Notes: generated from the sequence alone by a model not told the origin. A stretch of 64,000 nucleotides of DNA from Anaerostipes sp. (GCF_018381315.1 NZ_JAGZSD010000006.1:88756-152755); one strand, 5' to 3'. Shown: positions 45,606 to 54,519, numbered from the stretch's first letter. Program-made: numbers and translations.

Positions 45606-46322
45606 ATGAAAACAACAGATGAACGAAAAAAAGCAATCTTAGAATCTATGAAGGGTCTGATCGTATCCTGTCAGGTACAGCCAGAAGACCCGATTTATAC
45701 GGACAACATGGTCGTTAAGATGGCAGAGGCTGCACAGTGGGCAGGAGCAGCCGGAATCCGTGCCAATTCTCCGGAACAGATCAAAGCCATTAAAAAAGCA
45801 GTGGATCTGCCGCTGATCGGTTTATATAAAATCAAGAGGGGAGACGAAGAAGTTTTTATTACTCCTACCTTGGAAGCGGCGAAGGAGGTTTGGGAAGCCG
45901 GAGCTGAGATTATTGCTATGGACTGTACGGACAGAATTACAAAAGAAGGCCGTCATGCGTGGGAGCTTGTGGCGGATGTAAAGAGGGAAATACCGGAGGC
46001 TATGATATTCGCTGACGTTTCCAATTATGATGAGGCAAAAAAAGCGGCTGAATTAGGTGTTGATATTGTAGCGCCGACCCTGTTCGGATATACAGAAGAG
46101 ACAAAACATTTTGAAACCCAGGATATGAGAGCATTTGCAAAAATGTGCCGGGATCTCGGAGATGATGTGTACATGATGATGGAAGGACATATCAATACGC
46201 CGGAAGAAGCAGTAAAATGTCTTTACCTTGGGGCACATGCGGTGGTAGTCGGAAGTGCAATCACAAGGCCGCATCTGACAGCAAAGAGATTTACGGACCT
46301 GATCTCAGGTTATCAGCAGTAG
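45606..46322 (+). CDS. NanE-like epimerase, second copy
   Basis: A 238-residue close paralogue of the protein at 42463 (most positions identical by eye): KGLIVSCQ, GIRANSPEQI, LIGLYKI, FADVSN, MMMEGHINTPEEA, VVVGSAITRPHLTAKRF. It has the same EGH variant and lacks the short C-terminal tail of the first copy. ATG at 45606 follows AAAAGGAG. It ends the operon at the terminator at 46353. Having two copies suggests two substrates or a heteromer. Confidence 0.82.
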   Translation: MKTTDERKKAILESMKGLIVSCQVQPEDPIYTDNMVVKMAEAAQWAGAAGIRANSPEQIKAIKKAVDLPLIGLYKIKRGDEEVFITPTLEAAKEVWEAGAEIIAMDCTDRITKEGRHAWELVADVKREIPEAMIFADVSNYDEAKKAAELGVDIVAPTLFGYTEETKHFETQDMRAFAKMCRDLGDDVYMMMEGHINTPEEAVKCLYLGAHAVVVGSAITRPHLTAKRFTDLISGYQQ

Positions 46323-46352
46323 ACTTAAAAGAGTTATTGTTCTTCTAATAGA

Positions 46353-46404
46353 AAATCTGCGCACGGCAGTCTGATAAAACCGCCGCGCGCAGATTTATTT
46401 TTTT
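46353..46404 (+). terminator. Rho-independent terminator of the NanE-GRE-NanE operon
   Basis: AAATCTGCGC (46353-46362) pairs with GCGCAGATTT (46387-46396), followed by a run of T. Confidence 0.85.
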
Positions 46405-46418
46405 CGTGGTGATTATGT

Positions 46419-47393
46419 TTATTCTTCAAATCTTGGTTCTATATATTTCTTAATAAATTCTATCCGGTCCTTAACTCTTGGTTTAAATAGAGAAGCTATG
46501 GCAGCCACAAGGTTTTTTTTTGTGTTGACGTAGATGACATTTCCTCCGTCTCCCATTGCCGCAAAGCCATCCTCATGAATCCACCATAAATATCCATAAG
46601 AGAGATTCATTTTTTCCCACCGGCTGTGTTCTTTTGTACTCTCATTGATCCATTCTGCAGAGACAATGCGTTTTTTATCCCACAGTCCGCTGTTTAGGTA
46701 CAACTGGCCCAGCTTTGCCATATCTGCAGGAGAGAGTGTAAGCCCCCATCCTCCTGTATTAGTTCCGGCCGGGTCACAAACCCATCCGCTGATATCTGTA
46801 GCTTTGTTAAATGCCAGCTGTTCTTCTTTGGAATGAAATACTACATTGTTCTTAACCGTGATTCCTAACGGCTTAAAAAGATTGTCAGAGGCAAAATCAA
46901 ATACAGACTGTCCTGCGGCTTTTTTTAGAATTCCTGTCAGGATATCCGGTCCTATGAGAGGAGTATATCTGAACTGCCCTATTTCTCCCCGGCCTCCCAA
47001 CAAATCAAGTGTAAACGCAGCCATATCATCACTGGTGAAATATTTAATGTAAGGAGCAGACTTATATTTAAAAGGAGCTGTCATGGTCAGCAGATTTCTT
47101 AAAGTTATATTCTGTATCGTTTTTTCTCTCTGTTTTGGGATATAATCAGGGAAAAAATCCAGTACTTTCTGGTCAATATCTGCGATATATCCTTTGTCCA
47201 CGGCAATTCCGATCAAAATGGAAATTATACTTTTTGTCACAGAATATACATGGATGCGGCTGTCGGCAGTACAGGCATTAAAATAATGCTCATACTGTGT
47301 TTCACCGTCCTTTAATACAACGATACCTGCAATGTTGTCATAGTCTTTGATGATGATATTTTCGATTTCTTTCATGTTTGGCTGTTTGGTCAT
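46419..47393 (-). CDS. Serine hydrolase of the class C beta-lactamase / esterase family
   Basis: A 324-residue serine hydrolase: SVTKS (SxxK nucleophile box, near residue 51), LSYGYLWW (YxY/N-like second motif) and MGDGG near the C terminus in place of the KTG box. No signal peptide is seen, so a cytoplasmic esterase or D-peptidase role is likelier than antibiotic resistance. ATG at 47393 is chosen because GGAAG precedes it. A single gene, convergent with the NanE operon. Confidence 0.8.
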   Translation of the reverse strand: MTKQPNMKEIENIIIKDYDNIAGIVVLKDGETQYEHYFNACTADSRIHVYSVTKSIISILIGIAVDKGYIADIDQKVLDFFPDYIPKQREKTIQNITLRNLLTMTAPFKYKSAPYIKYFTSDDMAAFTLDLLGGRGEIGQFRYTPLIGPDILTGILKKAAGQSVFDFASDNLFKPLGITVKNNVVFHSKEEQLAFNKATDISGWVCDPAGTNTGGWGLTLSPADMAKLGQLYLNSGLWDKKRIVSAEWINESTKEHSRWEKMNLSYGYLWWIHEDGFAAMGDGGNVIYVNTKKNLVAAIASLFKPRVKDRIEFIKKYIEPRFEE

Positions 47394-47588
47394 AATACTT
47401 CCTTTCATCCATTGTTTTATGTGATAAAGGATATCCTTATGACTAAGGATAAAGCCATTAAAAATTCTTTACAAGCCCCAATTTTAAAAAAATTTAGATT
47501 CCATATTTGAAGAAAGAAAATGTATCTTAGAAGCCTATAAAATGATATGATAACAACAGATGTTAAAATAGAATATGAGGTGAGAGCT

Positions 47589-49640
47589 ATGCTGATGTCG
47601 AATCGTATTAAAGAAATCATAGAAGTCATACTAAACAGCAAAGGGTATGTTACAGTTGGAGAAATTGCAAGACAGATTGAAGTATCTGACCGTACTGTGT
47701 ACCGTGAAATTCCTGAAGTTACGGAAGTCATGAGAGAGTACGGGGTACAGTTAAATACAGCGAGCAAAAAAGGAATGGTTGCAGTGGGAAGTGCAGAAGA
47801 TATGAGGAATCTGCGCATTTCTCTGGGTATGAAAAAACAGATATATATTGTAGACCCAAAAGAACGGGTTGATTTTATACTGCTGTATTTACTTCATGAA
47901 TACGATTACATAAAAACAGAAGCATTGGCCATCGACAATCATACATCAATTCCCACTGTAAGGAATGATCTGAAAAAAGTAAAGGAACAGCTCAGCGGGT
48001 ATGATCTGCACCTGATTCAAAAGAAGGGTGAGGGCATTCTGATCACAGGAAGTGAGATTGAAAAAAACTCACTTATGGTTCATACGCTGCTGAATCATGC
48101 AGATGAATCCAGCCTTTATCAGTGGCTGAACAGTCAGGGGGACCTGTCTAATCCATTTGTGAAGAGAATGGAAGAGTATGGATACCGTCATGTCATGTCG
48201 GTATGTCATCGGAATATAAAAAATATCATCCAGGATCAGTACGAACTTTCTACCATGATTAAGGACCGGGAGTATTTGGAATATATACTGCTGATTGCTA
48301 TGATGATCAGCTGCCATCAAAAAGGCAGACCTTATGAAAAAGAATTTGAGACTGAGAATTTTAACAAAGAAGAGCAGAAGATTACCCAAAGGGTTAAAAA
48401 ATCCCTGGAAAAGGAATTCGATATCCTGTTAAGCGAACAGGAAGAGCAGTATATCAGCTGGGTTCTGCATGTGGGAATGGTTCAGGATACATCCAGAATA
48501 TATACAATTCAGAACCATAAGCTTGATACGAAAATATATAACTTCATTCAATATGTGGAAGACCGGATGGGGATTCAATTAATCCGGGACAAGGAATTAA
48601 AAGAAAGTTTATATATTCATATTGACCGGGCTTTAAGCAGGATCCGCAGCGGCATGTGCATTTCCAATCCGTTGATTGAAGATGTAAAGAGAGATTATGA
48701 AGAATTGTTTATTATTATCAGGGAAGGTGTAAACAAGATCTTTGAGGAGGACTTCTTCCCGGATGATGAGATCGGATATTTGGTTCTCTATTTTGCAGTA
48801 TCTCTGGACAATGTTATGAAGCGTTCCTTCCGCATTCTTGTAGTATGTTCAGGGGGCATGGGCTCGTCGAAGATGCTTTCCCACCGCCTGGAACAGGAAA
48901 TACCGGAAATATGTGTGCGCAAGGAGGTGTCGCTGATTGGGTTTGGACAGGAGAACTTGGACGAGTATGACCTGATATTGTCTACGATCCCTCTGTATAT
49001 TGACAAACGGAATTATCTGAAGGTATCGCCGCTGCTGAGCCGCAATGAATTAGAACAGATTCATGAAGCTATCAAGCGGCATAAATACAAAACCATGCGT
49101 AAAATAACGGTACGCGAGAAAGAACGGCGTCAGCTGGAAACTCAGGATAATATAGAATCTCTTGAAAAGCTTCGGGTCTTAATGGACGCGGGGCTGAGAG
49201 TCATCAAAAGATTTAAAGTGATCCGGGCCAAGGAAAAGAGTTTAAAAAATAACCTGCTGCGGGTTTTGTCAGAAGAAAGCGGCAGGATGGCAAAGGAATT
49301 TGATGCCGGGAACCGAAAGCAGCAGTATTATCTGATGCCGGCAGCAGAGATGGTATATTATGAAGCAGTTTTTTCTCAGATGTCGGAACCCAGATTATTT
49401 GCTGTTCATTTTGAAGATGAGCAGTATATGAGCGGCGGAGAAAAGTACACGGATGTCATCTATGCCGTATATCCTGAAAATCCTTCGGAATATGAAAAGA
49501 ATATTTTAAATCATGTGCTGGAAAGTGTGATTGCTGACAAGGATATTCAGGATATGATCCACAGGGCAGATGAAAGAGGCATAAAACAATGGATCGCATA
49601 TCGGTTTAAGCAGTATTTATCAGAGCTTCTGTCAATATAA
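47589..49640 (+). CDS. MtlR/BglG-type PRD transcriptional activator with EIIB and EIIA-like domains
   Basis: A 683-residue PTS-controlled activator. The N-terminal HTH (about 1-55, VGEIARQIEVSDRTVYREI) is followed by a second HTH (about 85-150), two PRD domains (about 180-395), an EIIB-like domain with the phosphocysteine loop VVCSGGMGSSKM (about 410-500), and an EIIA-like domain (about 540-683). At the EIIA His position (usually IPH) the sequence reads MPAAE, so this site appears lost. It most likely activates the mtlD-hxlAB-ADH operon 250 bp downstream. ATG at 47589 follows GAGGTGA. No PTS permease is in the window. Confidence 0.83.
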   Translation: MLMSNRIKEIIEVILNSKGYVTVGEIARQIEVSDRTVYREIPEVTEVMREYGVQLNTASKKGMVAVGSAEDMRNLRISLGMKKQIYIVDPKERVDFILLYLLHEYDYIKTEALAIDNHTSIPTVRNDLKKVKEQLSGYDLHLIQKKGEGILITGSEIEKNSLMVHTLLNHADESSLYQWLNSQGDLSNPFVKRMEEYGYRHVMSVCHRNIKNIIQDQYELSTMIKDREYLEYILLIAMMISCHQKGRPYEKEFETENFNKEEQKITQRVKKSLEKEFDILLSEQEEQYISWVLHVGMVQDTSRIYTIQNHKLDTKIYNFIQYVEDRMGIQLIRDKELKESLYIHIDRALSRIRSGMCISNPLIEDVKRDYEELFIIIREGVNKIFEEDFFPDDEIGYLVLYFAVSLDNVMKRSFRILVVCSGGMGSSKMLSHRLEQEIPEICVRKEVSLIGFGQENLDEYDLILSTIPLYIDKRNYLKVSPLLSRNELEQIHEAIKRHKYKTMRKITVREKERRQLETQDNIESLEKLRVLMDAGLRVIKRFKVIRAKEKSLKNNLLRVLSEESGRMAKEFDAGNRKQQYYLMPAAEMVYYEAVFSQMSEPRLFAVHFEDEQYMSGGEKYTDVIYAVYPENPSEYEKNILNHVLESVIADKDIQDMIHRADERGIKQWIAYRFKQYLSELLSI

Positions 49641-49651
49641 AAATATAAAAC

Positions 49652-49702
49652 AAAACCTGCAGGCAGTATGGTTCATCAGACCATTGCCTGCAGGTTTTGT
49701 TT
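49652..49702 (+). terminator. Rho-independent terminator of the mtlR-like gene
   Basis: AAAACCTGCAGGCA (49652-49665) pairs with TGCCTGCAGGTTTT (49685-49698) with an inner ATGGT/ACCAT extension, then T-rich. Confidence 0.85.
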
Positions 49703-49735
49703 CTTATTGCATAGGAAATTCCTTTGGAATCCCCT
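49699..49735. repeat. Possible degenerate copy of the intergenic hairpin repeat (R5)
   Basis: TTATTGCATAGGAA followed by a TTCC arm resembles the first arm of R3 and R4 and also sits right behind a terminator T-tract. The rest does not match, so this is tentative. Confidence 0.3.
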
Positions 49736-49761
49736 ATTTGGTCTCAGACACAAGTGATAAG

Positions 49762-49830
49762 TTTGTCAAAATAAATTTGAAAAATCCAGAACTGGAACAA
49801 GTAGATTTTGCGCAGTGAGTTTTCTATAAT
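49762..49830 (+). promoter_or_regulatory. Promoter and probable MtlR-type activator site before mtlD
   Basis: Perfect TATAAT at 49825-49830, but the hexamer 17 bp upstream is TAGATT, a poor -35. Upstream are TTTGTCAAAA (49762) and TTTGAAAAAT (49776), similar decamers 14 bp apart. A strong -10 with weak -35 and nearby repeats fits an activator-dependent promoter. Confidence 0.5.
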
Positions 49831-49887
49831 TTAACCATAAACAAAAACAGCCGCTAACACATTAGATTGTAGAATAGGAGATTATTT

Positions 49888-51048
49888 ATGAAAGCAGTAC
49901 ATTTTGGAGCAGGTAAGATCGGCAGAGGATTTATCGCGGATTTATTGCATAATACCGGATATGAGATTACGTTTGTGGATGTCAATGAAAAGCTGAATGC
50001 GGAGATGAACCAGTACCATAATTATTATCTGTATGTGATTCAGGAAGATTACAGACGAAAAGAAATTGACAAGGTATCTGCGCTATCTCCAATTACACAG
50101 CCGGAGGAAGTTTCCCAGGCTGTTGTGGATGCAGATCTGGTGACAACAGCAGTGATTGCCGACAACTTCCCAAAGATCGCAAATAATCTGGCTGCCGGAT
50201 TAAAAGCGAGACTGGATGCGGGAAAAGACAAGGTCAACGTGATCCCTTGTGAGAACGCATTTTACTGCGGAGTGATGTTAAAGGACGAACTGTTAAAGAC
50301 AGGAATTCTTACAGAAGAGGAATTGGAGAAGATAGCGGCGATCCCAAGCACGGCAGTGGACCGTATGGTATTTGCAGCTGACCGCGACGGAAGAGATGGT
50401 ATTGATGTAGGAAATACTTTTGAACTTGTGATAGAAAAGAATAAATTAGTCGATCCGGATGCAGAGCCGATCAAAGGCGCTGAATATACAGGCAACCTTG
50501 ATAAGTATCTGGAGAGAAAGCTCTGTGTTGTCAACGGAGGGCATACTATGTCAGCCTACATTGCCCGTCTGATGGGATACGATATTATCCAGGACTACTT
50601 TATGGTGCCGGAGAATACCAAGCTTACAAGAGACATTATGCTGCAGGCAGCTGCTTTTATCGAGAAAAAGCACGGATTTGCTCATGATGAAATGGTGGAT
50701 TATATCGACGCCACGATCGGACGCTGGTCTACTCCGGGCGTAAAAGATACGATCGAGCGGATTGCCAAGGCACCGATCCGAAAGCTGGATCCGGAAGACC
50801 GTATGGTGAAGTCTGCAATAGAGTGTGAGAAATACGGGCTTGCCAATGATCTGATTATAAAAGGGATTGCAGCAGCATTTTTATATGACATTGAGGGAGA
50901 CGAGCAGGCTGCAGAGATTAAGGCATATGTGGATGAAAACGGAATTGAAAAAGCAATTACACATTATACCGGAATTGAGGCAGGAAGCCGGATCTATGAT
51001 GAAATCTTAAAAGATTACAATGAATATCAAGCCAAAAAATCCAACTAA
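49888..51048 (+). CDS. mtlD: Mannitol-1-phosphate 5-dehydrogenase family protein
   Basis: A 386-residue polyol-phosphate dehydrogenase. Rossmann motif VHFGAGKIGRGFI at the N terminus, NVIPCENAF and NGGHTMSAYIARLMGY near the active site. Family reaction: mannitol 1-phosphate + NAD to fructose 6-phosphate. It is the first gene of an operon with hxlA, hxlB and an alcohol dehydrogenase, and is controlled from an MtlR-like activator next door. A related hexitol phosphate could also be the substrate, since no mannitol PTS genes are here. Confidence 0.85.
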   Translation: MKAVHFGAGKIGRGFIADLLHNTGYEITFVDVNEKLNAEMNQYHNYYLYVIQEDYRRKEIDKVSALSPITQPEEVSQAVVDADLVTTAVIADNFPKIANNLAAGLKARLDAGKDKVNVIPCENAFYCGVMLKDELLKTGILTEEELEKIAAIPSTAVDRMVFAADRDGRDGIDVGNTFELVIEKNKLVDPDAEPIKGAEYTGNLDKYLERKLCVVNGGHTMSAYIARLMGYDIIQDYFMVPENTKLTRDIMLQAAAFIEKKHGFAHDEMVDYIDATIGRWSTPGVKDTIERIAKAPIRKLDPEDRMVKSAIECEKYGLANDLIIKGIAAAFLYDIEGDEQAAEIKAYVDENGIEKAITHYTGIEAGSRIYDEILKDYNEYQAKKSN

Positions 51049-51066
51049 ATTCAGGAGGAATAGAAA

Positions 51067-51693
51067 ATGAAATTACAGCTGGCATTAGATGAAATGAATC
51101 TTGTGGACGCCCTGCGTTTTGCGGATAAAGTCGCAGAACATGTGGACATTATTGAAGTGGGGACACCGTTTGTCATGGACGAGGGAATGCGGGGGGTGCG
51201 TGAATTCCACCGTTTCTTTCCGGAAAAAGAGATCCTTGCAGATTTAAAGATTATGGACGGTGGTTACCTGGAGGCAAGTTATGCCTATGAAGCAGGGGCA
51301 GCGTATGCCACAATCCTTGGAGTTTCCGACAATCTGACAATAGAGGGGGCTTTAAAAGCTGCCAGAGCTTATGACAGAAAGCTGGTGGTAGATATGATCT
51401 GTGTAGAAGATCTTCCGTCAAGAATCACAAAGATGGAGGAAATCGGAGTAGATATTCTTGCAGTACATACCGGAGCCGATCAGCAGGCAGCAGGAAGAGA
51501 GCCGATTCAGGACTTAGAAGTCATGACAGCAAATGCAAAGAAATCTCAGATTGCCGTTGCGGGAGGAATCAACAGCAAAACGATTGCAAAATATGTGGCA
51601 TTAAAACCGGATATCGTCATCGTAGGATCCGCCATCGGACATGCTGACGACCCGGTTGCTGAAGCAAAAGCAATTCAAGATGCCTTATTATAA
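51067..51693 (+). CDS. hxlA: 3-hexulose-6-phosphate synthase
   Basis: A 208-residue TIM barrel of the orotidine decarboxylase suprafamily: LQLALDEMN, IIEVGTPFV, LADLKIMDGG, VDMICVED, VHTGADQQAAG, VAGGI and PDIVIVGSAI. LADLKIMD and the VHTG-D-QA-G stretch agree with Bacillus HxlA rather than keto-gulonate-phosphate decarboxylases. Reaction: ribulose 5-phosphate + formaldehyde to and from 3-hexulose 6-phosphate. It is followed by its usual partner hxlB. RBS AGGAGG. Confidence 0.88.
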   Translation: MKLQLALDEMNLVDALRFADKVAEHVDIIEVGTPFVMDEGMRGVREFHRFFPEKEILADLKIMDGGYLEASYAYEAGAAYATILGVSDNLTIEGALKAARAYDRKLVVDMICVEDLPSRITKMEEIGVDILAVHTGADQQAAGREPIQDLEVMTANAKKSQIAVAGGINSKTIAKYVALKPDIVIVGSAIGHADDPVAEAKAIQDALL

Positions 51694-51712
51694 TTCAGGA
51701 GGAAAAGAGAAC

Positions 51713-52270
51713 ATGAGTGAGTGTAAAAATGTTTTTTCCATTTTAAATGAATTGATGGAAAATGCAAAAGAGATCCAGAACGAAGATGTGTTGAAGGTAG
51801 AAGACTTAATAATGAATGCGAAACGGATTTTTGTGGGAGGAGCAGGCCGTTCCGGCTTTGCAGCCAGAGGATTTTCCAACCGTTTAATGCATTTGGGGTT
51901 CCAGGTATATTTTGTAGGAGAACCTACGACGCCAAGTATTCAGGAAGGGGACCTGCTGATCCTGGGTTCAGGATCAGGCAATACAGCCAGCCTGGTTTCC
52001 AATGCAAAAACCGCAAAAGCACAGGGAGCAAAGGTAGCTACAATTACCATGTTTCCGGAAAATAAGATTGGTTCCATGGCAGACGCAGCAATCCGCATTC
52101 CGGGCGTGACAGAGAAATGTGCAGGCAAAGGAAAAGGAAGTGTCCAGTCTTCAGGATCATCCTTTGAGGAACTGACATGGATTACATATGATGCCATTGT
52201 CATGGATTTAATGAGAATCACAAATCAGGGAGATAAGGAATTATTTGCACGTCACGCAAACATGGAATAA
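51713..52270 (+). CDS. hxlB: 6-phospho-3-hexuloisomerase
   Basis: A 185-residue SIS-domain isomerase: VGGAGRSGFAARGFSNRLMHLG and LGSGSGNTASL are the sugar-phosphate-binding loops; the length fits HxlB. Converts 3-hexulose 6-phosphate to and from fructose 6-phosphate. ATG at 51713 follows AGGAGG, 19 bp after hxlA; an earlier in-frame start within hxlA is rejected. Confidence 0.88.
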   Translation: MSECKNVFSILNELMENAKEIQNEDVLKVEDLIMNAKRIFVGGAGRSGFAARGFSNRLMHLGFQVYFVGEPTTPSIQEGDLLILGSGSGNTASLVSNAKTAKAQGAKVATITMFPENKIGSMADAAIRIPGVTEKCAGKGKGSVQSSGSSFEELTWITYDAIVMDLMRITNQGDKELFARHANME

Positions 52271-52295
52271 GAATACAAAGAAAAGAGGAATTTTT

Positions 52296-53504
52296 ATGAA
52301 CAATTTTACATTTTTAAGCCCTACCAGATTGGTTGTAGGAAGAGAAGCTGAAAAAGAAACAGGAAAATGGATTAAAGAATACGGCGGAACTACCGTATTA
52401 GTGCACCATGACAGCGGGTTTGTAAAACAGAATGGCTTTGTCGATCAAGTGATCAGCATGTTAAAAGAAGACGGATTAAAAGTCGTAGAATTAGGGGGAG
52501 TCGTTCCAAATCCTCATTTATCAAAAGTTTATGAGGGGATCGAACTTTGTAAAAAAGAAGGCGTGGATTTTCTGCTTGCTATCGGCGGAGGAAGTGTAAT
52601 AGATTCAACAAAGGCTATCGCTATGGGTCTTCCTTATGAAGGTGATGTATGGGATTTCTTTATTGAAGAAGATGGAGTTCCGCATGATATTCCGACGAAG
52701 AGTACACCGCTTGGAGTCATTCTTACAATTGCTGCCACAGGAAGTGAAGCGTCAAACAGCTGCGTTATTACCAAAGCGGACGAGAATCTGAAGCGTTTTT
52801 GTGACAATGATATTAACCGTGCAAAATTTGCCATTGAAAATCCCGAGCTTACAATGACGCTGCCGCCATTCCAGACAGCATGCGGAATTATTGATATCAT
52901 GTCTCATTCTTTTGAAAGATATTTTACACCGGAAAAAGAAAATGATATTTTGACTGATTATTTATGTGAGGCTATTTTCCATACATGTATGGACTGCGGC
53001 CGCATCCTTGTAAAAGATCCAAAGAATTATGAAGCGAGAGCCAGCATTATGGTGGCATCCTCTTTATCACACAACGGCCTGACCGGAATGGGAAGAACCG
53101 GAGATTGGGCTTCTCACTTTATTGAGCATGAGTTGTCCGGTGAATACCAGAGTGTTACCCACGGAGCAGGGCTGGCAGTTATCACACCTGCATGGATGAA
53201 ATATGTGTATAAAGACAACATGGATAAGTTTATAAAATGGGCAACCCGTGTTATGGGCGTTACAATGGACTACAGTGATCCGGAAAGGACTGTGCTGGAA
53301 GCGATTGACCGTTTAGAATTGTTCTTCCAGAGCCTTGGAGTTCCTACAAAGTTGAGTGAGGTTCCGGGAGTAGAAGACCTGGATGAAGAAGTCATGGAGC
53401 GCATGGCAAAACGTGTGCGCGTTGTCCATGAAGACGGAAGTATCGGATGGGTGCGCCAATTATATACACAGGATATTGTAGAAATATTTAAACTGGCTAT
53501 GTAA
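52296..53504 (+). CDS. Iron-containing alcohol dehydrogenase, second copy
   Basis: A 402-residue group III alcohol dehydrogenase: GGGSVIDSTKA cofactor loop; metal ligands in DIMSHSFERYF, DWASHFIEHEL and VTHG. BDH-like. It starts 25 bp after hxlB and ends the operon. Next to HxlAB, which makes or uses formaldehyde, it could interconvert formaldehyde and methanol or reduce another aldehyde; this is inference. ATG at 52296 with RBS AGAGGAA. Confidence 0.88.
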   Translation: MNNFTFLSPTRLVVGREAEKETGKWIKEYGGTTVLVHHDSGFVKQNGFVDQVISMLKEDGLKVVELGGVVPNPHLSKVYEGIELCKKEGVDFLLAIGGGSVIDSTKAIAMGLPYEGDVWDFFIEEDGVPHDIPTKSTPLGVILTIAATGSEASNSCVITKADENLKRFCDNDINRAKFAIENPELTMTLPPFQTACGIIDIMSHSFERYFTPEKENDILTDYLCEAIFHTCMDCGRILVKDPKNYEARASIMVASSLSHNGLTGMGRTGDWASHFIEHELSGEYQSVTHGAGLAVITPAWMKYVYKDNMDKFIKWATRVMGVTMDYSDPERTVLEAIDRLELFFQSLGVPTKLSEVPGVEDLDEEVMERMAKRVRVVHEDGSIGWVRQLYTQDIVEIFKLAM

Positions 53505-53518
53505 CAGTACCAATGATA

Positions 53519-53566
53519 AAACCCCGCGGAGACAAAGTGCGATGAGCTTTGTCTCCGCGGGGTTTG
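53519..53566 (+). terminator. Terminator hairpin of the mtlD-hxlAB-ADH operon
   Basis: A perfect 19-bp stem (53519-53537 against 53547-53565), GC-rich, with a 9-nt loop and a short T end. Confidence 0.85.
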
Positions 53567-53653
53567 TGAGTATTTTGAATAAATACAAACATTGCATGTT
53601 TCCTTATTCTTCTAATTAAAGTATAATATAAACAGGAAAGGGATGGTGATGAA

Positions 53654-54505
53654 ATGAAAAGATTCAGTTTACGCACTTTACTGACAATCGCACTTATGGC
53701 ATTTGGCTTATTTTTGTTCTCTCCGGTGGACGTTTCGGCAAAAAATCCAAAAGAGGTAACATTAAAACCTGGGAAAACCTACAAGAAATATGACATTACC
53801 GGAGATAAGAAAAAGGATAAAATATTAATAAAATTAACCAGCCACAAGAATAACCCATCAATTAAGATGAAGACGGCAGTTTATGTAAACGGCAGGAAGG
53901 TTTATTCAAAAAAGGGATACAGCTATGGCATCACTGCTAAAATCTATACCTTAAAGAATAAAAAGCCGTTTTTGTATCTAAACAGCTGGGCAGACAATGG
54001 AGACGGCCCTGTCAATGCGCTGTTTCGCTATAAGTCTAAAAAGCTGAAAAAGGTGATAAATTTTCAGACACTGTTTGGAAGCAAATATGGCACATATGGG
54101 ACTCATCCCGGCGGATCGGTAGTCAAAGTAAAAGGCAATACAGTGACTGCAAGGTTTGATCTGATGTCCTGGACGATTGGCCCGTCTTCCTATGAATATC
54201 AATATAAATATAAAAAAGGAACCCTGAAGCGTACAAGTTCTGCGGGAAAAGTTTATACGTCACTAAACAGCAGCACTGCAACAGCAAAGAAAAATATCAA
54301 AGTTTACCGGACGGCAAAGATCAGTTCCTCTTTTACAGTTTTAAAGAAAGGACAGAAAGTACAGTTTATAAAGTCCTATGTAAAAGGCAAACATCACTTT
54401 TTAAAGATCAGAATGTCTAATAAAAAGACAGGATGGATAAAAGGCCAAATCAAATACTCTGATTTTGAAAACAGAATGTTTCAGGAGGTGATTTGGGCAG
54501 GATGA
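53654..54505 (+). CDS. Secreted protein with C-terminal SH3-like domain
   Basis: A 283-residue, lysine-rich exported protein. Signal peptide about 1-29 (ends DVSA). An N-terminal beta-rich part contains YDITGDKKKDKI, which resembles a calcium-loop or VCBS-like turn. The last 80 residues (KVYRTAKISSSFTVLKKGQKV to TGWIKGQ) look like a bacterial SH3 domain of the kind that binds cell wall. Hypothetical family; wall association inferred. RBS GGGATGGTG. Confidence 0.7.
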   Translation: MKRFSLRTLLTIALMAFGLFLFSPVDVSAKNPKEVTLKPGKTYKKYDITGDKKKDKILIKLTSHKNNPSIKMKTAVYVNGRKVYSKKGYSYGITAKIYTLKNKKPFLYLNSWADNGDGPVNALFRYKSKKLKKVINFQTLFGSKYGTYGTHPGGSVVKVKGNTVTARFDLMSWTIGPSSYEYQYKYKKGTLKRTSSAGKVYTSLNSSTATAKKNIKVYRTAKISSSFTVLKKGQKVQFIKSYVKGKHHFLKIRMSNKKTGWIKGQIKYSDFENRMFQEVIWAG

Positions 54506-54519
54506 GACACACTTATCTG

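Noticed and set aside
42463..46322. Classical sialic acid (nan) operon
   Set aside because: Only NanE-like genes are present; no lyase, ManNAc kinase, deacetylase or sialic acid transporter, and the active-site pattern differs.
46419..47393. Antibiotic-resistance beta-lactamase
   Set aside because: No signal peptide and no KTG box; fits a general serine hydrolase better.
47589..51048. Complete mannitol PTS operon
   Set aside because: The activator and MtlD are present but no EIICB or EIIA transport genes are in the window.
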